A stretch of 26,802 nucleotides of DNA from Ophiothrix spiculata (Eukaryota > Echinodermata > Ophiuroidea > Amphilepidida > Ophiotrichidae): the NCBI GenBank assembly GCA_000969725.1, contig JXSR01S029487.1. One strand, given 5' to 3'. Below the pieces are notes generated by a model. It ran no database searches and was not told the DNA's origin. It saw nothing but the letters and a program-made list of their open reading frames with translations. This document shows positions 1-8,111 of the stretch, piece by piece; the stretch's first letter is position 1, and each line of letters begins with the position of its first letter. Both the position numbers and the translations under genes were made by a program.

Positions 1-1229
1 CTCAATTGATTTATATAAAAATCTGTTGGTTTTCAAATACCAACTAGTATGTAATTTTATTTGACATGTACATCTGTAGTATTTGATCAAGCTTCATTTG
101 ACTTATTGCATGTTGTTAAGTATGTTCTGATTTCAAATGAGAGTTATATCTAGTGGGGTTACAAACACCAGTTTGTAAATGTATTTAAAATACTGTGTTT
201 TTTGCAATTTTCATGTTTGTTGTGAGTAGAAATGAGATAATAAACCATAGGCGCTAGCACCAGGGGCGTCGAAGTGGACGGGTCCCCTCTCTTTTTATTT
301 TTTTCCCAAAGGGTGTGAATATTGTTTTATTTTTATTTTTTTCTCAATATTGCATTATTCTCTTGAATGTTTTATGATTATATAAATTATCTGCATGTTT
401 GTTATTGCAATTACCATTCTTGTAACGGTTCATAATGTATCGTGCATGCCTTGTGCATTTTTTGCATAAAATTCGCATGATTTTGGCATCATGTGCTCAA
501 TGTTGTTGCTGTGCTCCGGGATTTGATTGGCTAATTGTCTCGTGCTCGGTTTAGCCGTTGGAATCCTCGGAGTTCTTTTTGATTGTCTAAATTTGCGCGC
601 AAATTTCACGTGTCATGTTTGGGGCATGGACTTTTATCCATCGCCTATGTTTTGCCTCCCCCCCTGAGTTTGATTGGCTGCCTGCCTCGTGACTGATCGG
701 AGCCCATCGAGCTCTTGGGTTTGTGTGTCATTGCTTTTCGCGCTTTTCATTTTTGCATTGTTTTCAATCGGCTCAGGTGTTATGCCAGGTCATTGCTCGT
801 CGGGCATGAGTGCACCTGACCACGTTTTTCATTGTACTCATTGCGTACTTGATGTTATTCTGATTGTGATTTTCATATTGTTCATTTGCATAAATTATTC
901 TTGTGGGTTTTTACTCATGTCAATACCAGGGGCTTCCCCACGTGTTGGCCTTGGCCTGGTGTGGTCGGGCCGTGCTGCTTGCTGCATTGCCTGGCCACTC
1001 CTCGCTTTGTTCTTGGCTGACGTGTGTGGGAGTTCCTACATTGTGTTCTTAATTTGCATATATATCTGCATGGCCAATTTTTCCCACGTGGCCTTTGCCT
1101 TGGCCAGCGTTTTCGGTCTTGGGGTAGACGAGGTAATTGTGGGTTAATTTGCATACGCATTATCATTGCTATTTGCTTAATTAATTTTGATCATGTGGCT
1201 GTTTTTTTTTGATTTTTCATATAATCTTG
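1..1229. other. AT-rich noncoding stretch, no supportable gene
   Basis: No open frame here has protein-like composition, and short open frames on either strand look like chance. The first 110 bases (GTTGGTTTTCAA..., ATGTAATTTTATTTGAC) resemble the repeat family at 1230-1740, so the array may begin or recur here. 535-1150 is somewhat richer in G+C and contains repeated short words (GATTGGCT, CACGTG, TTTGCATA) without a clear unit. I see no promoter or RNA gene that I can defend. Confidence 0.5.
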
Positions 1230-1740
1230 CATTGGTTTTTAATATCATTATGAAAGTATTTGTTTTTGATATCGTCGGTTTTTATAAATTACCTTGGTTC
1301 TCATAATCATTTTTATTGCCAATTTAAAAATTCCGTTGATTCTCAATCTCTTTTGATAGATTCATTATTGCTTTAAATTTAATGTTTCGATTTTTAGATA
1401 ATCATTCATTGGTTCTCAACACTAATTTGAATGTATTTGTTTTTGATATCATCGGTTTAAATAAATGCCCATGGCATTCATAATCATTGTTGATATTTAA
1501 TGATTTTTTATCGCCAGTTGATTTAAAATTCCGTTGGTTCTCAATCTCTTTTAATAGATTCATTATAGCTTTAAATTCAATGTTGCGATTTTTAGATAAT
1601 AATCATTCATTGGTTTTCTACACCGATTTGTATGTAATGTTTTTTGATATTGCCAGTTATTTAAATTTCTGTTGGTTCTCAATATCAGCTAGTTATCCTT
1701 TTGATTCATGATTGCTTTGAATTTAATGCATCATTTGCTC
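1230..1740 (+). repeat. Diverged AT-rich tandem repeat, about 180-200 bp unit
   Basis: Three successive blocks start with CATTGGTT near 1230, 1408 and 1609. Each continues through a TTTTTGATAT(C/T)...(C/G)GG-type segment, then a GTTGGTTCTCAAT-like segment, a TTAATAGATTCATTAT segment and a GATTTTTAGATAA segment. Spacings are near 178 and 201 bases, so the units carry indels. Similar words occur at the start of the window. No coding potential is evident. It may be the untranslated part of an element or simple satellite-like DNA; nothing decides between these. Confidence 0.6.
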
Positions 1741-1859
1741 GTTTTTCACATTCTTTTTAGGGCTTTTGCTCCTGCTTATGCTCGTCAGATAATGCATTCA
1801 ATTTAATTCCCGTGTCAAATTTGATTTTCCCTTGGTTCCAAATTTTCATTTTAGCCGTC

Positions 1860-2770
1860 ATCGGACTGGTCCGGCGTAGTTCTCGTCCTGTATGGGGCGA
1901 GGGGCCTGTCCTTCGTCGGATGGTTCATGCTTGTTCAATTTCGTTTTCCAGAATGTCGGGTGGGTGGATTTGTCGCACTTATCGCTTCGTCAGAGGCGGT
2001 GAGTGCGACGGGTTTGTCCCTCGTCGCTTGTTTTATCTGATTGAGGGTTTTTCTCGCCCTCAAATTTCCTTTTGGTGTATTTTGGCTCTGATTTTTGTCC
2101 CTCATTGTTGCCATACGATGACGGATTGACTCGGCGTACTTCTCGCTTCTTCGGAGGCGACGAGTGCGCCGAGTTCGTCCCTCGTCGTTTCTTCTCATGT
2201 GCTCTTTTGCTTGTTTGATACATTTGTGTGCAATGATCGGTGCATTTTCATTGCTTAATTTTTGCTTGTCATTGTTAAGCGACGACGGATCGACTCGGCG
2301 TACTTCTCGCTTCTTTTGAAGCGACGAGTGCGCTGAGTCCGTCCCTCGTCGCTTCTTCTCTCGTGCCATTTCTTTATGGCCTTAATTTTTGGTATGTGTA
2401 TTTTTGCTGTGAATTTTGGTTCCTCATTGTTTTCAAACATTGACGGATTGACTCGGCGTACTTCTCGCTTCGTTTGAAGCGACGAGTGCGCCGTGTCCGT
2501 CCCTCGATGTTCTTCTCTTGTGCCATTTTTCATAGCTTGATTTTGCTCAGTATTATTTTTGCTGTTAATTGCCAAACGACGACGGATTGACGCGGCATAC
2601 TTCTCGCTTCATTTGAAGCGATGAGTGCGCCGGGTCCGTTCCTCAGCGTTTCTTCTCACGTGCCATTTTGTGTGGTTTTATTATATTTGCTGTGCATTGA
2701 TTCTTCGCTTTTCTCGCCCGTTGTGGCTTGGAACGCTTCAGGTCCGTCCCTCGTCGCTGTCAGTGCCTTT
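1860..2770. repeat. Tandem array of GC-rich hairpin units (about 140-163 bp period)
   Basis: At least four clear units (hairpins near 2119-2180, 2281-2350, 2442-2501, 2581-2640) and weaker ones near 1866-1920, 1972-2009 and 2700-2766. Each hairpin has a left arm GACTCGGCGTACTTCTCGC, a TTTT-like loop and a right arm GAAGCGACGAGTGCGCCGAG, an imperfect inverted repeat of about 22-26 bp per arm. After the hairpin comes a conserved CCGTCCCTCGTCGCTTCTTCTC segment, then an AT-rich spacer. The GC-rich hairpins stand out sharply from the AT-rich surroundings. Function is unknown; structured element RNA or a satellite are both possible. Confidence 0.75.
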
Positions 2771-2941
2771 TATTCTTGCTTCTGCTTATTTAATGTGTTT
2801 AATTATCGTGTGAAATCAGAATTGTATTGAGTAAAGGGCTGCTCATTGTCCTGGTAATATTACTGTATTAGCTTAATAGTATGATTGAATAATTTAATGG
2901 CTTATTGAATATCACTGTGTTGTAATTTTTTATATGTGATT
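2771..2941. other. AT-rich spacer before LINE 3' tail
   Basis: Short AT-rich segment between the hairpin array and the 3'-tail repeat. It has no open frame of note. It could be the 3' untranslated region of whatever element owns the tail at 2942-2993. Confidence 0.4.
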
Positions 2942-2993
2942 GATTACGGGCAGCCCGGTGGTGGATGTCCTTTTTAATAAAAGAAAAAAAAAG
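2942..2993 (+). repeat. LINE 3'-tail repeat, first copy, with poly(A)
   Basis: Sequence beginning GATTACGGGCAGCCCGGTGG, then AATAAAAG and an A-run. It is repeated with few changes at 4643-4693. The AATAAA-like signal followed by an A-run is what the 3' end of a retrotransposed RNA looks like. It ends directly before AAGATCATGT, the 5' start of the ORF1-bearing unit. Two readings fit: the end of an upstream element copy in head-to-tail arrangement, or a noncoding RNA that borrowed the LINE tail. Confidence 0.65.
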
Positions 2994-3056
2994 AAGATCA
3001 TGTCGGCATAAGCGCCATCATCCAGCGATCTCGTGGCTGATAGCATCCTAGGTGAT

Positions 3057-4181
3057 ATGACAACCAAGACCAACCAACCGAAACCAATAATTGATGAAAA
3101 GATGGACCAATCAACTTCGAGGACGATACCCAGTATTCAACCCGGACAAGGTTCACCCACAAATTTATCGTGGGCTGAACACTCAGCGCTTCCTTCCTCT
3201 CGCGGCCCGCCTCATTTGTCACGAGGCAGGCAGCGAGGGGAGAGGCGTCATCACGCCAATTCCACGGTGCTAATTGAAGATTACAATTTCTCGCACAACC
3301 ATATAATAGCGGCGGTGAATGCTGAGCTTGGCCCCAACAAATTACTGGGCATGGTCAAGTGCAGTGGTGAATGGCACGTAACCCTGACTAATAACATCGA
3401 TTTTCAAAGACTTACTGCTAATGGGCTTTGCATAAATCACCGTGAAACGGCAGTCAACTTGCTAAAGGAAACCTTCATCACTGTTTCTTTCTTTGGAGTG
3501 CCATATTATATCGGCAATGACAAACTTTCCGATAAATCGGTCCAATTTGGGGTTCTTCAGGTGTCACCGTGGACCCGTAAATGTTACGACAATATGCCTA
3601 CACTGGAGAACGGTATCGTGCATTGTCGAGTAAAATTACCAGCCCACGTGGTCTCGCTTCCCTATGCCACCAGAATTGGGGATGTGAATCTACAAATTAA
3701 GCACAATGGTCAGCGGAAAGTTTGCAACAACTGTCTCGCCAAGGATCATCTCATTCGATCATGTCCTCAGCGTGTTTTATGCACAGATAAAGACCACTCG
3801 ACAGATGAGGAAGCCAAGACACATGACGAGGACGACGACAAAAGTGAGGACATAAGCGCGAGCGACAACATCGACGATAATCATGATAATGTGGACAGCG
3901 ACAATAATTCCCAAGAACTTATAATTGACGAGAGGGAACAGAAAGACGCGACAAAACGCGACATTCCCGACACACGGAACATACCGCGTAAACGACCACA
4001 CCAAACGACAGATGAGGACACCGAAAATCGCGATGACGATGACAACGAAGAGACAGATCCGACCTGGACACCAGTTAACACAAAGAAAGGAGGTAAGAAA
4101 CGTGTTGCGACAATGAAATTCCTGCCTGACGAACTTTCGAACAGATTTGACAAATTGTCGGACGACGATAAAGTGGACTAA
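3057..4181 (+). CDS. LINE ORF1 protein, RNA-binding with CCHC zinc knuckle (intact, 374 aa)
   Basis: ORF1 proteins bind the element RNA and chaperone its retrotransposition. The frame is open from an ATG at 3057; an in-frame GTG at 3033 lies upstream but is an unlikely eukaryotic start. Residues about 70-215 form the conserved part shared with copy 2 and may hold an RRM-like fold. A zinc knuckle follows with C223, C226, H231 and C236 (CNNCLAKDHLIRSC, C-x2-C-x4-H-x4-C). The last ~120 residues are strongly acidic (Asp/Glu runs) and end with a basic patch, KKGGKKR. Compared with copy 2, this copy lacks an in-frame stretch just after the knuckle that holds a second, degenerate knuckle. The absence of stops over 374 codons suggests a recent insertion or retained coding constraint. 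The family is clear as LINE ORF1; the clade is not. Confidence 0.75.
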   Translation: MTTKTNQPKPIIDEKMDQSTSRTIPSIQPGQGSPTNLSWAEHSALPSSRGPPHLSRGRQRGERRHHANSTVLIEDYNFSHNHIIAAVNAELGPNKLLGMVKCSGEWHVTLTNNIDFQRLTANGLCINHRETAVNLLKETFITVSFFGVPYYIGNDKLSDKSVQFGVLQVSPWTRKCYDNMPTLENGIVHCRVKLPAHVVSLPYATRIGDVNLQIKHNGQRKVCNNCLAKDHLIRSCPQRVLCTDKDHSTDEEAKTHDEDDDKSEDISASDNIDDNHDNVDSDNNSQELIIDEREQKDATKRDIPDTRNIPRKRPHQTTDEDTENRDDDDNEETDPTWTPVNTKKGGKKRVATMKFLPDELSNRFDKLSDDDKVD

Positions 4182-4214
4182 ATTGTTTTTTGTTCCTTTT
4201 AAAAATAGGTCACC

Positions 4215-4642
4215 ATGGCTTCCAGAATTCTGCTTTTTTGGTATTTTCTGATGGCGTTTTCTCTTTTTTCCATCAATTGTAATGGCCTACGTTCAAAATC
4301 CAAGTTAAAAAATGTTTTTTCCCATTTTGATAGTCTGAAAGGTGAAATTATTTGTTTACAAGAAACTTTTTGGGACAATGATTTATTTAGCATCAGTGGG
4401 AGGGCGAAATTTATTATTCAAATTCCGACCAAATTCATCATTGTAAAGGGGTGGCTTTTCTCATTTCTCACAATTTTAATGGTAAAATCATTTTCAGTCC
4501 GGGAATTGTTAAAGGCAGAGTTTTGGAAATAATGATTGAAATTGAAGATAAAAAATTATCTTTTTTTAATGTTTACGCTCCCAATAAGTTTAAACAGCAG
4601 GCTGAATTTGTCAACTTTTTGCATAACTATATTTCTGTGGAA
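4215..4642 (+). pseudogene. LINE ORF2 N-terminus: APE-type endonuclease, frameshifted and truncated
   Basis: ORF2 begins at an ATG in a good initiation context (TCACCATGG), 34 bases after the ORF1 stop codon. Early residues contain the APE endonuclease signature: N21 in INCNGLRSKSK and E50 in IICLQETFW, matching the metal-binding Asn and Glu of the exonuclease-endonuclease-phosphatase fold that nicks target DNA. The frame then shifts near 4388. Copy 2 has about 13 extra bases at this point, so a 13-bp deletion explains the shift. The protein continues in another frame with FNVYAPN (about 4566-4588), another conserved APE block. The endonuclease is cut off at about 4642, before its His-containing motif, and no reverse transcriptase is present. 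Confidence 0.75.
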
Positions 4643-4693
4643 GATTACGGGCAGCCCAGTGGTGGATGTCCATTTTAATAAAAGGAAAAAAAA
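4643..4693 (+). repeat. LINE 3'-tail repeat, second copy, with poly(A)
   Basis: Near-copy of 2942-2993 (GATTACGGGCAGCCCAGTGG..., AATAAAAG, A-run). It is fused to the middle of the ORF2 endonuclease. The preceding GAAGATTACGG and the first-copy context TGATTGATTACGG share GATTACGG, so the deletion joint cannot be placed more exactly than the tail start. Downstream begins an unrelated transposon fragment. Confidence 0.65.
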
Positions 4694-5424
4694 GGTGAAA
4701 GTCAAAGTTAAAACTTCATGGATACCCAGATGCACACAATACGTGTCATGCTGCATCTGTCTTAAGCCTGATAGCCTCCATTTAATCAGCACGAATCTGA
4801 AGATAAGAAGACCTGATTCAGTGATGTATGGACTCCATCAAAATGTCCGAGATGTCATTGTTAATGGTCAGCTTCTTCATGGGTCAGAACAAGATGTTCA
4901 GATGAAACACAAGATGGACTGTGGCAGCAATTGTTGGAGTTTTTACTGCAATTAGACTGATACAATCAAGGGATTGGCCACTTCAATTATGACAAGGATT
5001 TTTATAGCCTACTCCTACAGGGACTGGAATATAATGCTGAGACATACAGCCTGGCAGTAGCAGACTTGTTGAAAAGTATGAGGCTGTGTTTGGTTACATA
5101 CAAGTCCAATTGAACACCACAGAATGATGGTACTTGCTGCTGCACATGATGAAACTCTCATCCTTCCAATCCGGGTAGTTGATTGAGGCACAACAAAGGT
5201 GAAAGTCAAAGCTAAAACTTCATGGATACCCAGATGCACATAATACATGTTATGCCGTATCTGTCTTCAGCAATATATTGTGCCCTTTATGGAGGCTATT
5301 ATGGAATCAATCAAAATGTCTGAGATGTCATTGTTAATGGTCAGCTTCTTCATGATTCTGAACAAGATGTTCAGATGAAGCACAAGATGGACTGTGGCAG
5401 TAATTGTTCGGAGTTTTTACTGCA
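4694..5424 (+). pseudogene. Fragments of the GFDATTQ/HPLD transposon protein family, two partial copies
   Basis: Two diverged pieces (about 4694-5190 and 5199-5424) both begin GGTGAAAGTCAAAG, AACTTCATGGATACCCAGATG and share a later block GATGTTCAGATGAA(A/G)CACAAGATGG. A third version of the first module is at 8594-8880. The block at 4900-5090 matches 21475-21670 (for example TGGAATATAATGCTGAGACAT), which leads into the RNase H-like domain of the better preserved copy there. In the best frame short runs such as KLHGYPDAHNTC and a DFF-type segment appear between stops. The reading frame is broken many times. Membership rests on nucleotide similarity to 21475-21670; function is only inferred from that copy. 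Confidence 0.5.
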
Positions 5425-5817
5425 ATGGACAACATAGAAGCCGGGTACCAGTTAATGATGTCAGTAACTGGCGATGCCCTTGCCGCATTGAGTTTAAATG
5501 AAGTAAGTCAACAAGGTCAGAAATTAAGCTACGACAACCTTGTAACAATTTTGAAACAAGAGTTAGATTCCAAAGGTTGTGCAGAGAGCTATTTTCTCAG
5601 ACTAACGCAATGGGAGCAGCGACACGGTGAATCCCTGCAAGAACTTGGACAGGACATTAAAAAGTTGGTAAAGGAGGCATATCTGAAGGATAGCAAAAGT
5701 GAAAGGGAAAGAACGGCGAAGGAATACTTCAAGAAGGCTATTGTTGATGGGGAAGTGAGGAAGGATGTATTTCGTAGTAGGCCAGCTACACTGGATCAGG
5801 CTATTAGTGCAGCCTAA
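5425..5817 (+). pseudogene. Ty3/gypsy-like retrotransposon gag (capsid) fragment
   Basis: About 130 codons are open from ATG 5425 to a TAA at 5815. The segment LRLTQWEQRHGESLQELGQD, followed by an EYFKKAIVDGEVR block and RSRPATLDQAISAA at the end, has the spacing of the retrotransposon gag capsid region, the family that builds the particle shell. There is no nucleocapsid zinc knuckle, protease or reverse transcriptase after it, and no LTR is visible, so only a slice is present. It begins exactly where the transposon fragment upstream (…TTTTTACTGCAATGG) stops matching its relatives, so the two were joined by recombination. Open length suggests recent capture, but there is no sign of expression. 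Confidence 0.6.
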
Positions 5818-5944
5818 GAGAGTGAGTCTGGATACGGTAGTTGAAAAATAATTATACTAGGCAGGCAAACCTGAGATCAACTGTCAAACCTTGAAAATGT
5901 ACCCTTGCTTTCAAGACTTTTATGTGGACTCTACCATCTATGCT
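5818..5944. repeat. Noncoding repeat preceding DUF6589 blocks
   Basis: The piece ACTGTCAAACCTTGAAAATG ... GACTCTACCATCTATGCT (about 5879-5944) recurs at 10929-10995 and, partly, at 12629-12644. It is always followed by the same AACAATACTTGTTTTGTTATG and ATGGAGAATGAACAGCT segments, so it belongs to the 5' part of the DUF6589 transposon unit. No coding signal is seen. Confidence 0.6.
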
Positions 5945-6141
5945 ATAGACCATATCGATAATTGACCTACTCCCGCCGTTGATTGGGTAAATCCACAGAA
6001 TCGGACGGGGAACGGAACTCAGAGCGAGAGCAAGTAGTGTGTTTATCATAATTGGCCTCGTTCTGAGTTCCAATTCCCCGTCTGGTTCTGTGGATTTACC
6101 CCATCAACGGCGGGATTATGTCAATTATCTCTATGGTCTAT
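5945..6141. mobile_element. Foldback MITE, 197 bp, first copy
   Basis: The element starts ATAGACCAT and ends ATGGTCTAT. The two arms, about 82 bp each, are near-complete inverted repeats (CCCGCCGTTGAT..., GTAAATCCACAGAA..., ACTCAGA against their complements), separated by a loop of roughly 30 bp. It is flanked by ATGCT (5940-5944) and ATGTT (6142-6146), probably a 5-bp target duplication with one change. The equivalent site at 10991-10995 is empty, which fixes the ends. It has no coding capacity, so it must have been moved by another element's transposase. Confidence 0.8.
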
Positions 6142-6179
6142 ATGTTCTTAAGAATTAATCCACACAAACAATACTTGTT

Positions 6180-6642
6180 TTGTTATGTTCTCTTAATAAA
6201 TCATGCAGGTCGTAGGACTTGGAAGTAATAACACACTGCAAGGGCAAAATGGAGAATGAACAGCTGAAAGCAGAAAATTAAATAATGCACCAGGAACAGA
6301 GAGAGTTTCAAGAAGAAATGGAATGGTTTAAGAAAAGACAACAGCTATTTCTAGTACTCAGAAAGGACAGCAAGAGTTGCAATTAGGGAAGCATGCAAGA
6401 CAGGCGATGGAGATCGTGTTATAAGGCTCTGTAAATATTTATTGCTTTCTTAAAGCAACAGACAAAGTGAAGTACAGCTACCAGTGTTTTAGGCACAGGT
6501 GCTTTGCCTCCTCACAGAACGAGAAGCTCATGAACTGACACACAACAGGTTTGTTAACCAAGTAAGGGGTTTGCACAACCATTGTGATCTTGCTATGGAA
6601 CATTCAAATAGAACTGTCAAAAAACAATGTGTTGGATTTAGG
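6180..6642 (+). pseudogene. DUF6589-like transposon protein, block A, first part (internally deleted)
   Basis: DUF6589 is an uncharacterised domain found in proteins of repeat-rich invertebrate and fungal genomes; its reaction is unknown. Visible motifs are TGDGDRVIRL near 6396-6425, LLTEREAHELTHNRFVNQ near 6505-6560 and CDLAMEHSNRTVK near 6583-6622. They match the family pattern of a GDGDR segment, a long helix region and a D-L-x-M-E-H-x-N-R block (recalled family pattern, not a search). The upstream part (6240-6395) is a coiled-coil-like segment. It lacks about 270 bp that block B retains (11215-11495), and a TAA interrupts the frame near 6450. The domain is split by the insertion at 6651-7342. 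Confidence 0.55.
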
Positions 6643-6650
6643 GGGAAAAG

Positions 6651-7342
6651 AATACAACCACACACAATATCTCATTATATCATTTACATTCATTGTATTC
6701 AATATTTATTAACTTCAACTTTTTTTTTTCTTTTTCATTGATGTTATATCGATTGAAATTTAATTTCTAAAGTTCATGAAAAACAATCATTCACTCAAGT
6801 CCTTCATTCGTTAAAGTTCATCTTATATCGTATTTAAAACATCTCCATCTTGAAAGATCATTCATGTATATTGTAATCATAAATTATTAATAATAGTCTT
6901 TTCCCATTGCCAAACCATGCCATGTGAGGGGTGCGAAGAAAACTGGCCATCTCAATGTGACCACAGATGCCTTGGCTTTCCCATGAGGAAAGATGACAGT
7001 GACGTGCTAACACAACATTTCACTTCAGCAAGATGCAATGTCAACCATGCCGCTGTCATTGGAATTTATTTGGATTTGCTACGTCATTTAGGACTTAATT
7101 ATGCAGCAGAACTTTCCATCGAGTCGTGTTTTTTGATTGATGCTATTCTTGACGAGATGAGCAAGAACCACTTGTTGTACTTCCTGCATTTGACTCCACC
7201 ACAAGAGACATTGCTGTATTTGTCAATCAGAGAACAACCAATGTGAGGAATTATTGCCGTTTTTAAAGAGAAGATAAATATACTTTAAACTATAACTAAC
7301 TGAAAGGAACTGATTTCATTTTGATGGATATTGAGATATAAC
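6651..7342. mobile_element. 692-bp insertion of unknown class with 8-bp target duplication, first copy
   Basis: Block B runs uninterrupted from GGATTTAGGGGG to ATAGTATCAGAAGC (11761-11782). Here the same sequence is opened by 692 bp flanked by GGGAAAAG on both sides (6643-6650 and 7343-7350). An 8-bp duplication is typical of hAT and P elements, but the ends (AATACAACCACACA... and ...GGATATTGAGATATAAC) are not clear inverted repeats. The right half has protein-like stretches: in one frame NVNHAAVIGIYLDLL then IESCFLIDAILDEM (about 7035-7165). I do not recognise that protein. It may be a capsule of host sequence carried by a non-autonomous element. Confidence 0.55.
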
Positions 7343-7350
7343 GGGAAAAG

Positions 7351-7605
7351 TATCAGAAGCTGCTATCAAGTGCGTAAGTGAATCAGCACAACATATGTAG
7401 ACATTAATGAAACTATATATATGACAAAGAATCAGGGGTGAAAAAGCCTTCTGGGAAGCATACTGTTCAGAGTCATGCAGAAGATGTGAAGGCTTTAGTT
7501 GGAAAGATGTAATCAGAGAATGAAGGAATCTTTGAGAACATTCCTGGATGCTTCCATCATGCTTTCCCTGACTTCCCCAGCAGTCCTCTAGCAAGACTGA
7601 ATCAT
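7351..7605 (+). pseudogene. DUF6589-like protein, block A, C-terminal part
   Basis: Continues the domain after the insertion: VSEAAIKCVSESAQHM near 7351-7400, then a variable link, then NIPGCFHHAFPDFPSSPLAR near 7538-7600. Known members end with a similar phenylalanine/proline-rich block (H-x-x-F-P-x-x-x-x-S-P-L) and a short W-containing helix. That last helix is present in block D (KWMKNTHTLW near 14312-14341) but missing here, because at GAATCAT (about 7604) the sequence switches to an unrelated module. The region also contains in-frame stops and a 14-bp insertion relative to block D. Confidence 0.5.
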
Positions 7606-7797
7606 TTTTATAATTCACATCGAGGCTACGTACAGGTAGGTCTATACGGTTTTTCTGATTCGAGCATTAACAAGTTTGTTAAGTGTTTTTTCAGTGACCC
7701 CGATTTTGAAGATCTACTTGCAAGATTGCCAGATAGGCCTTTGTTTTTACAAAGGACGATTTAGTCTTGCATTATAATGGTGTGGCTGAATTCTAAA
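7606..7797 (+). pseudogene. 61-residue C-terminal protein module, copy 1
   Basis: Encodes, with one frameshift in a T-run near 7743, YNSHRGYVQVGLYGF ... FSDPDFEDLLARLPDRP ... HYNGVAEF and a TAA stop. The same module occurs at 16027-16218, 16912-17107, 18647-18838 and, for its end only, 19293-19348. The shared stop position and shared 3' flank show it is the true C-terminus of a transposon-associated protein. The protein family is unknown to me. Upstream pieces at 15850-15960, 16555-16665 and 19195-19290 (LLLAASALHRNIVVY) faintly recall OTU-type cysteine proteases, but no catalytic Cys or His can be pointed to. Confidence 0.5.
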
Positions 7798-8111
7798 CTC
7801 TTCAGTTACTCCTGTCTTCACTTGATCTAATCATTCAACAATGACATGTATATCATATCTTTGTAAAACTGCAAGATGACCCGCAATCGAACAACTTACT
7901 GGTACATATACAACCCGGCCTTCTAAAAACTGTGTAACCATGAAAGTAGGTGTAAGGTACCAGGATCCGGTTTGGACCAATCATAGATAGATTTCGCTGT
8001 ATCATGAAGTTTCACGTGAACAATATTGAAAAGTAAACGAATCATCAGTGCTCGAATCACTCTCCGCACAGAGCATGTGAGCACAACTAATTCGTTTGGG
8101 TCATTTATTAA
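7798..8111. repeat. Conserved 3' flank of the C-terminal module
   Basis: Follows the module stop with TCTTCAGTTACTCCTGTCTTC, a CAAGATGACCC...AATCGAACAACTTACT block, then GGTACCAGGATCCGGTTTGG and CACTCTCCGCACAGAGCATG. The whole stretch recurs at 19350-19670 with a few percent difference, so it is part of a dispersed unit ending in the membrane-helix modules. Short open frames exist but no convincing protein is seen. Confidence 0.55.

Larger units (their letters stand above)
2994..4693 (+). mobile_element. LINE-derived unit, copy 1: ORF1 plus truncated ORF2 joined to 3' tail
   Basis: The unit starts AAGATCATGTCGGCATAAGC, carries an intact ORF1 (3057-4181) and a 33-nt spacer, then ORF2 from 4215. 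ORF2 stops being recognisable at about 4642, where the sequence passes straight into the 3'-tail repeat (4643-4693). The rest of ORF2, including the whole reverse transcriptase, is missing, so this is an internally deleted, ORF1-only LINE, comparable in layout to mammalian half-a-LINE elements. The organisation (knuckle-bearing ORF1, then APE endonuclease) fits several APE-type LINE clades. A Tx1/Keno-like identity is suggested only by the U2 link of copy 2. Confidence 0.7.

Noticed and set aside
674..1147. 157-codon open frame with hydrophobic composition
   Set aside because: First codon is not a clear ATG start, composition follows the T-rich DNA, and no motif or other copy supports it.
1935..2575. 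Long minus-strand frames across the hairpin array, Lys/Arg rich
   Set aside because: They follow from the repeated GC-rich units; the periods (about 138-163) are not multiples of three, so no common frame is kept.
2942..2993. tRNA-derived SINE head
   Set aside because: The GGGCAGCCCGGTGGTGG sequence suggests internal promoter words at first sight, but no cloverleaf or A/B box spacing can be drawn.
3881..4153. Minus-strand frame rich in Ser and Val opposite ORF1
   Set aside because: It is the complement of the acidic Asp/Glu codons of ORF1 and has no independent support.
5852..6073. 73-codon minus-strand frame across the MITE
   Set aside because: It lies in the inverted repeat arm and is duplicated only because the MITE is; no protein features.
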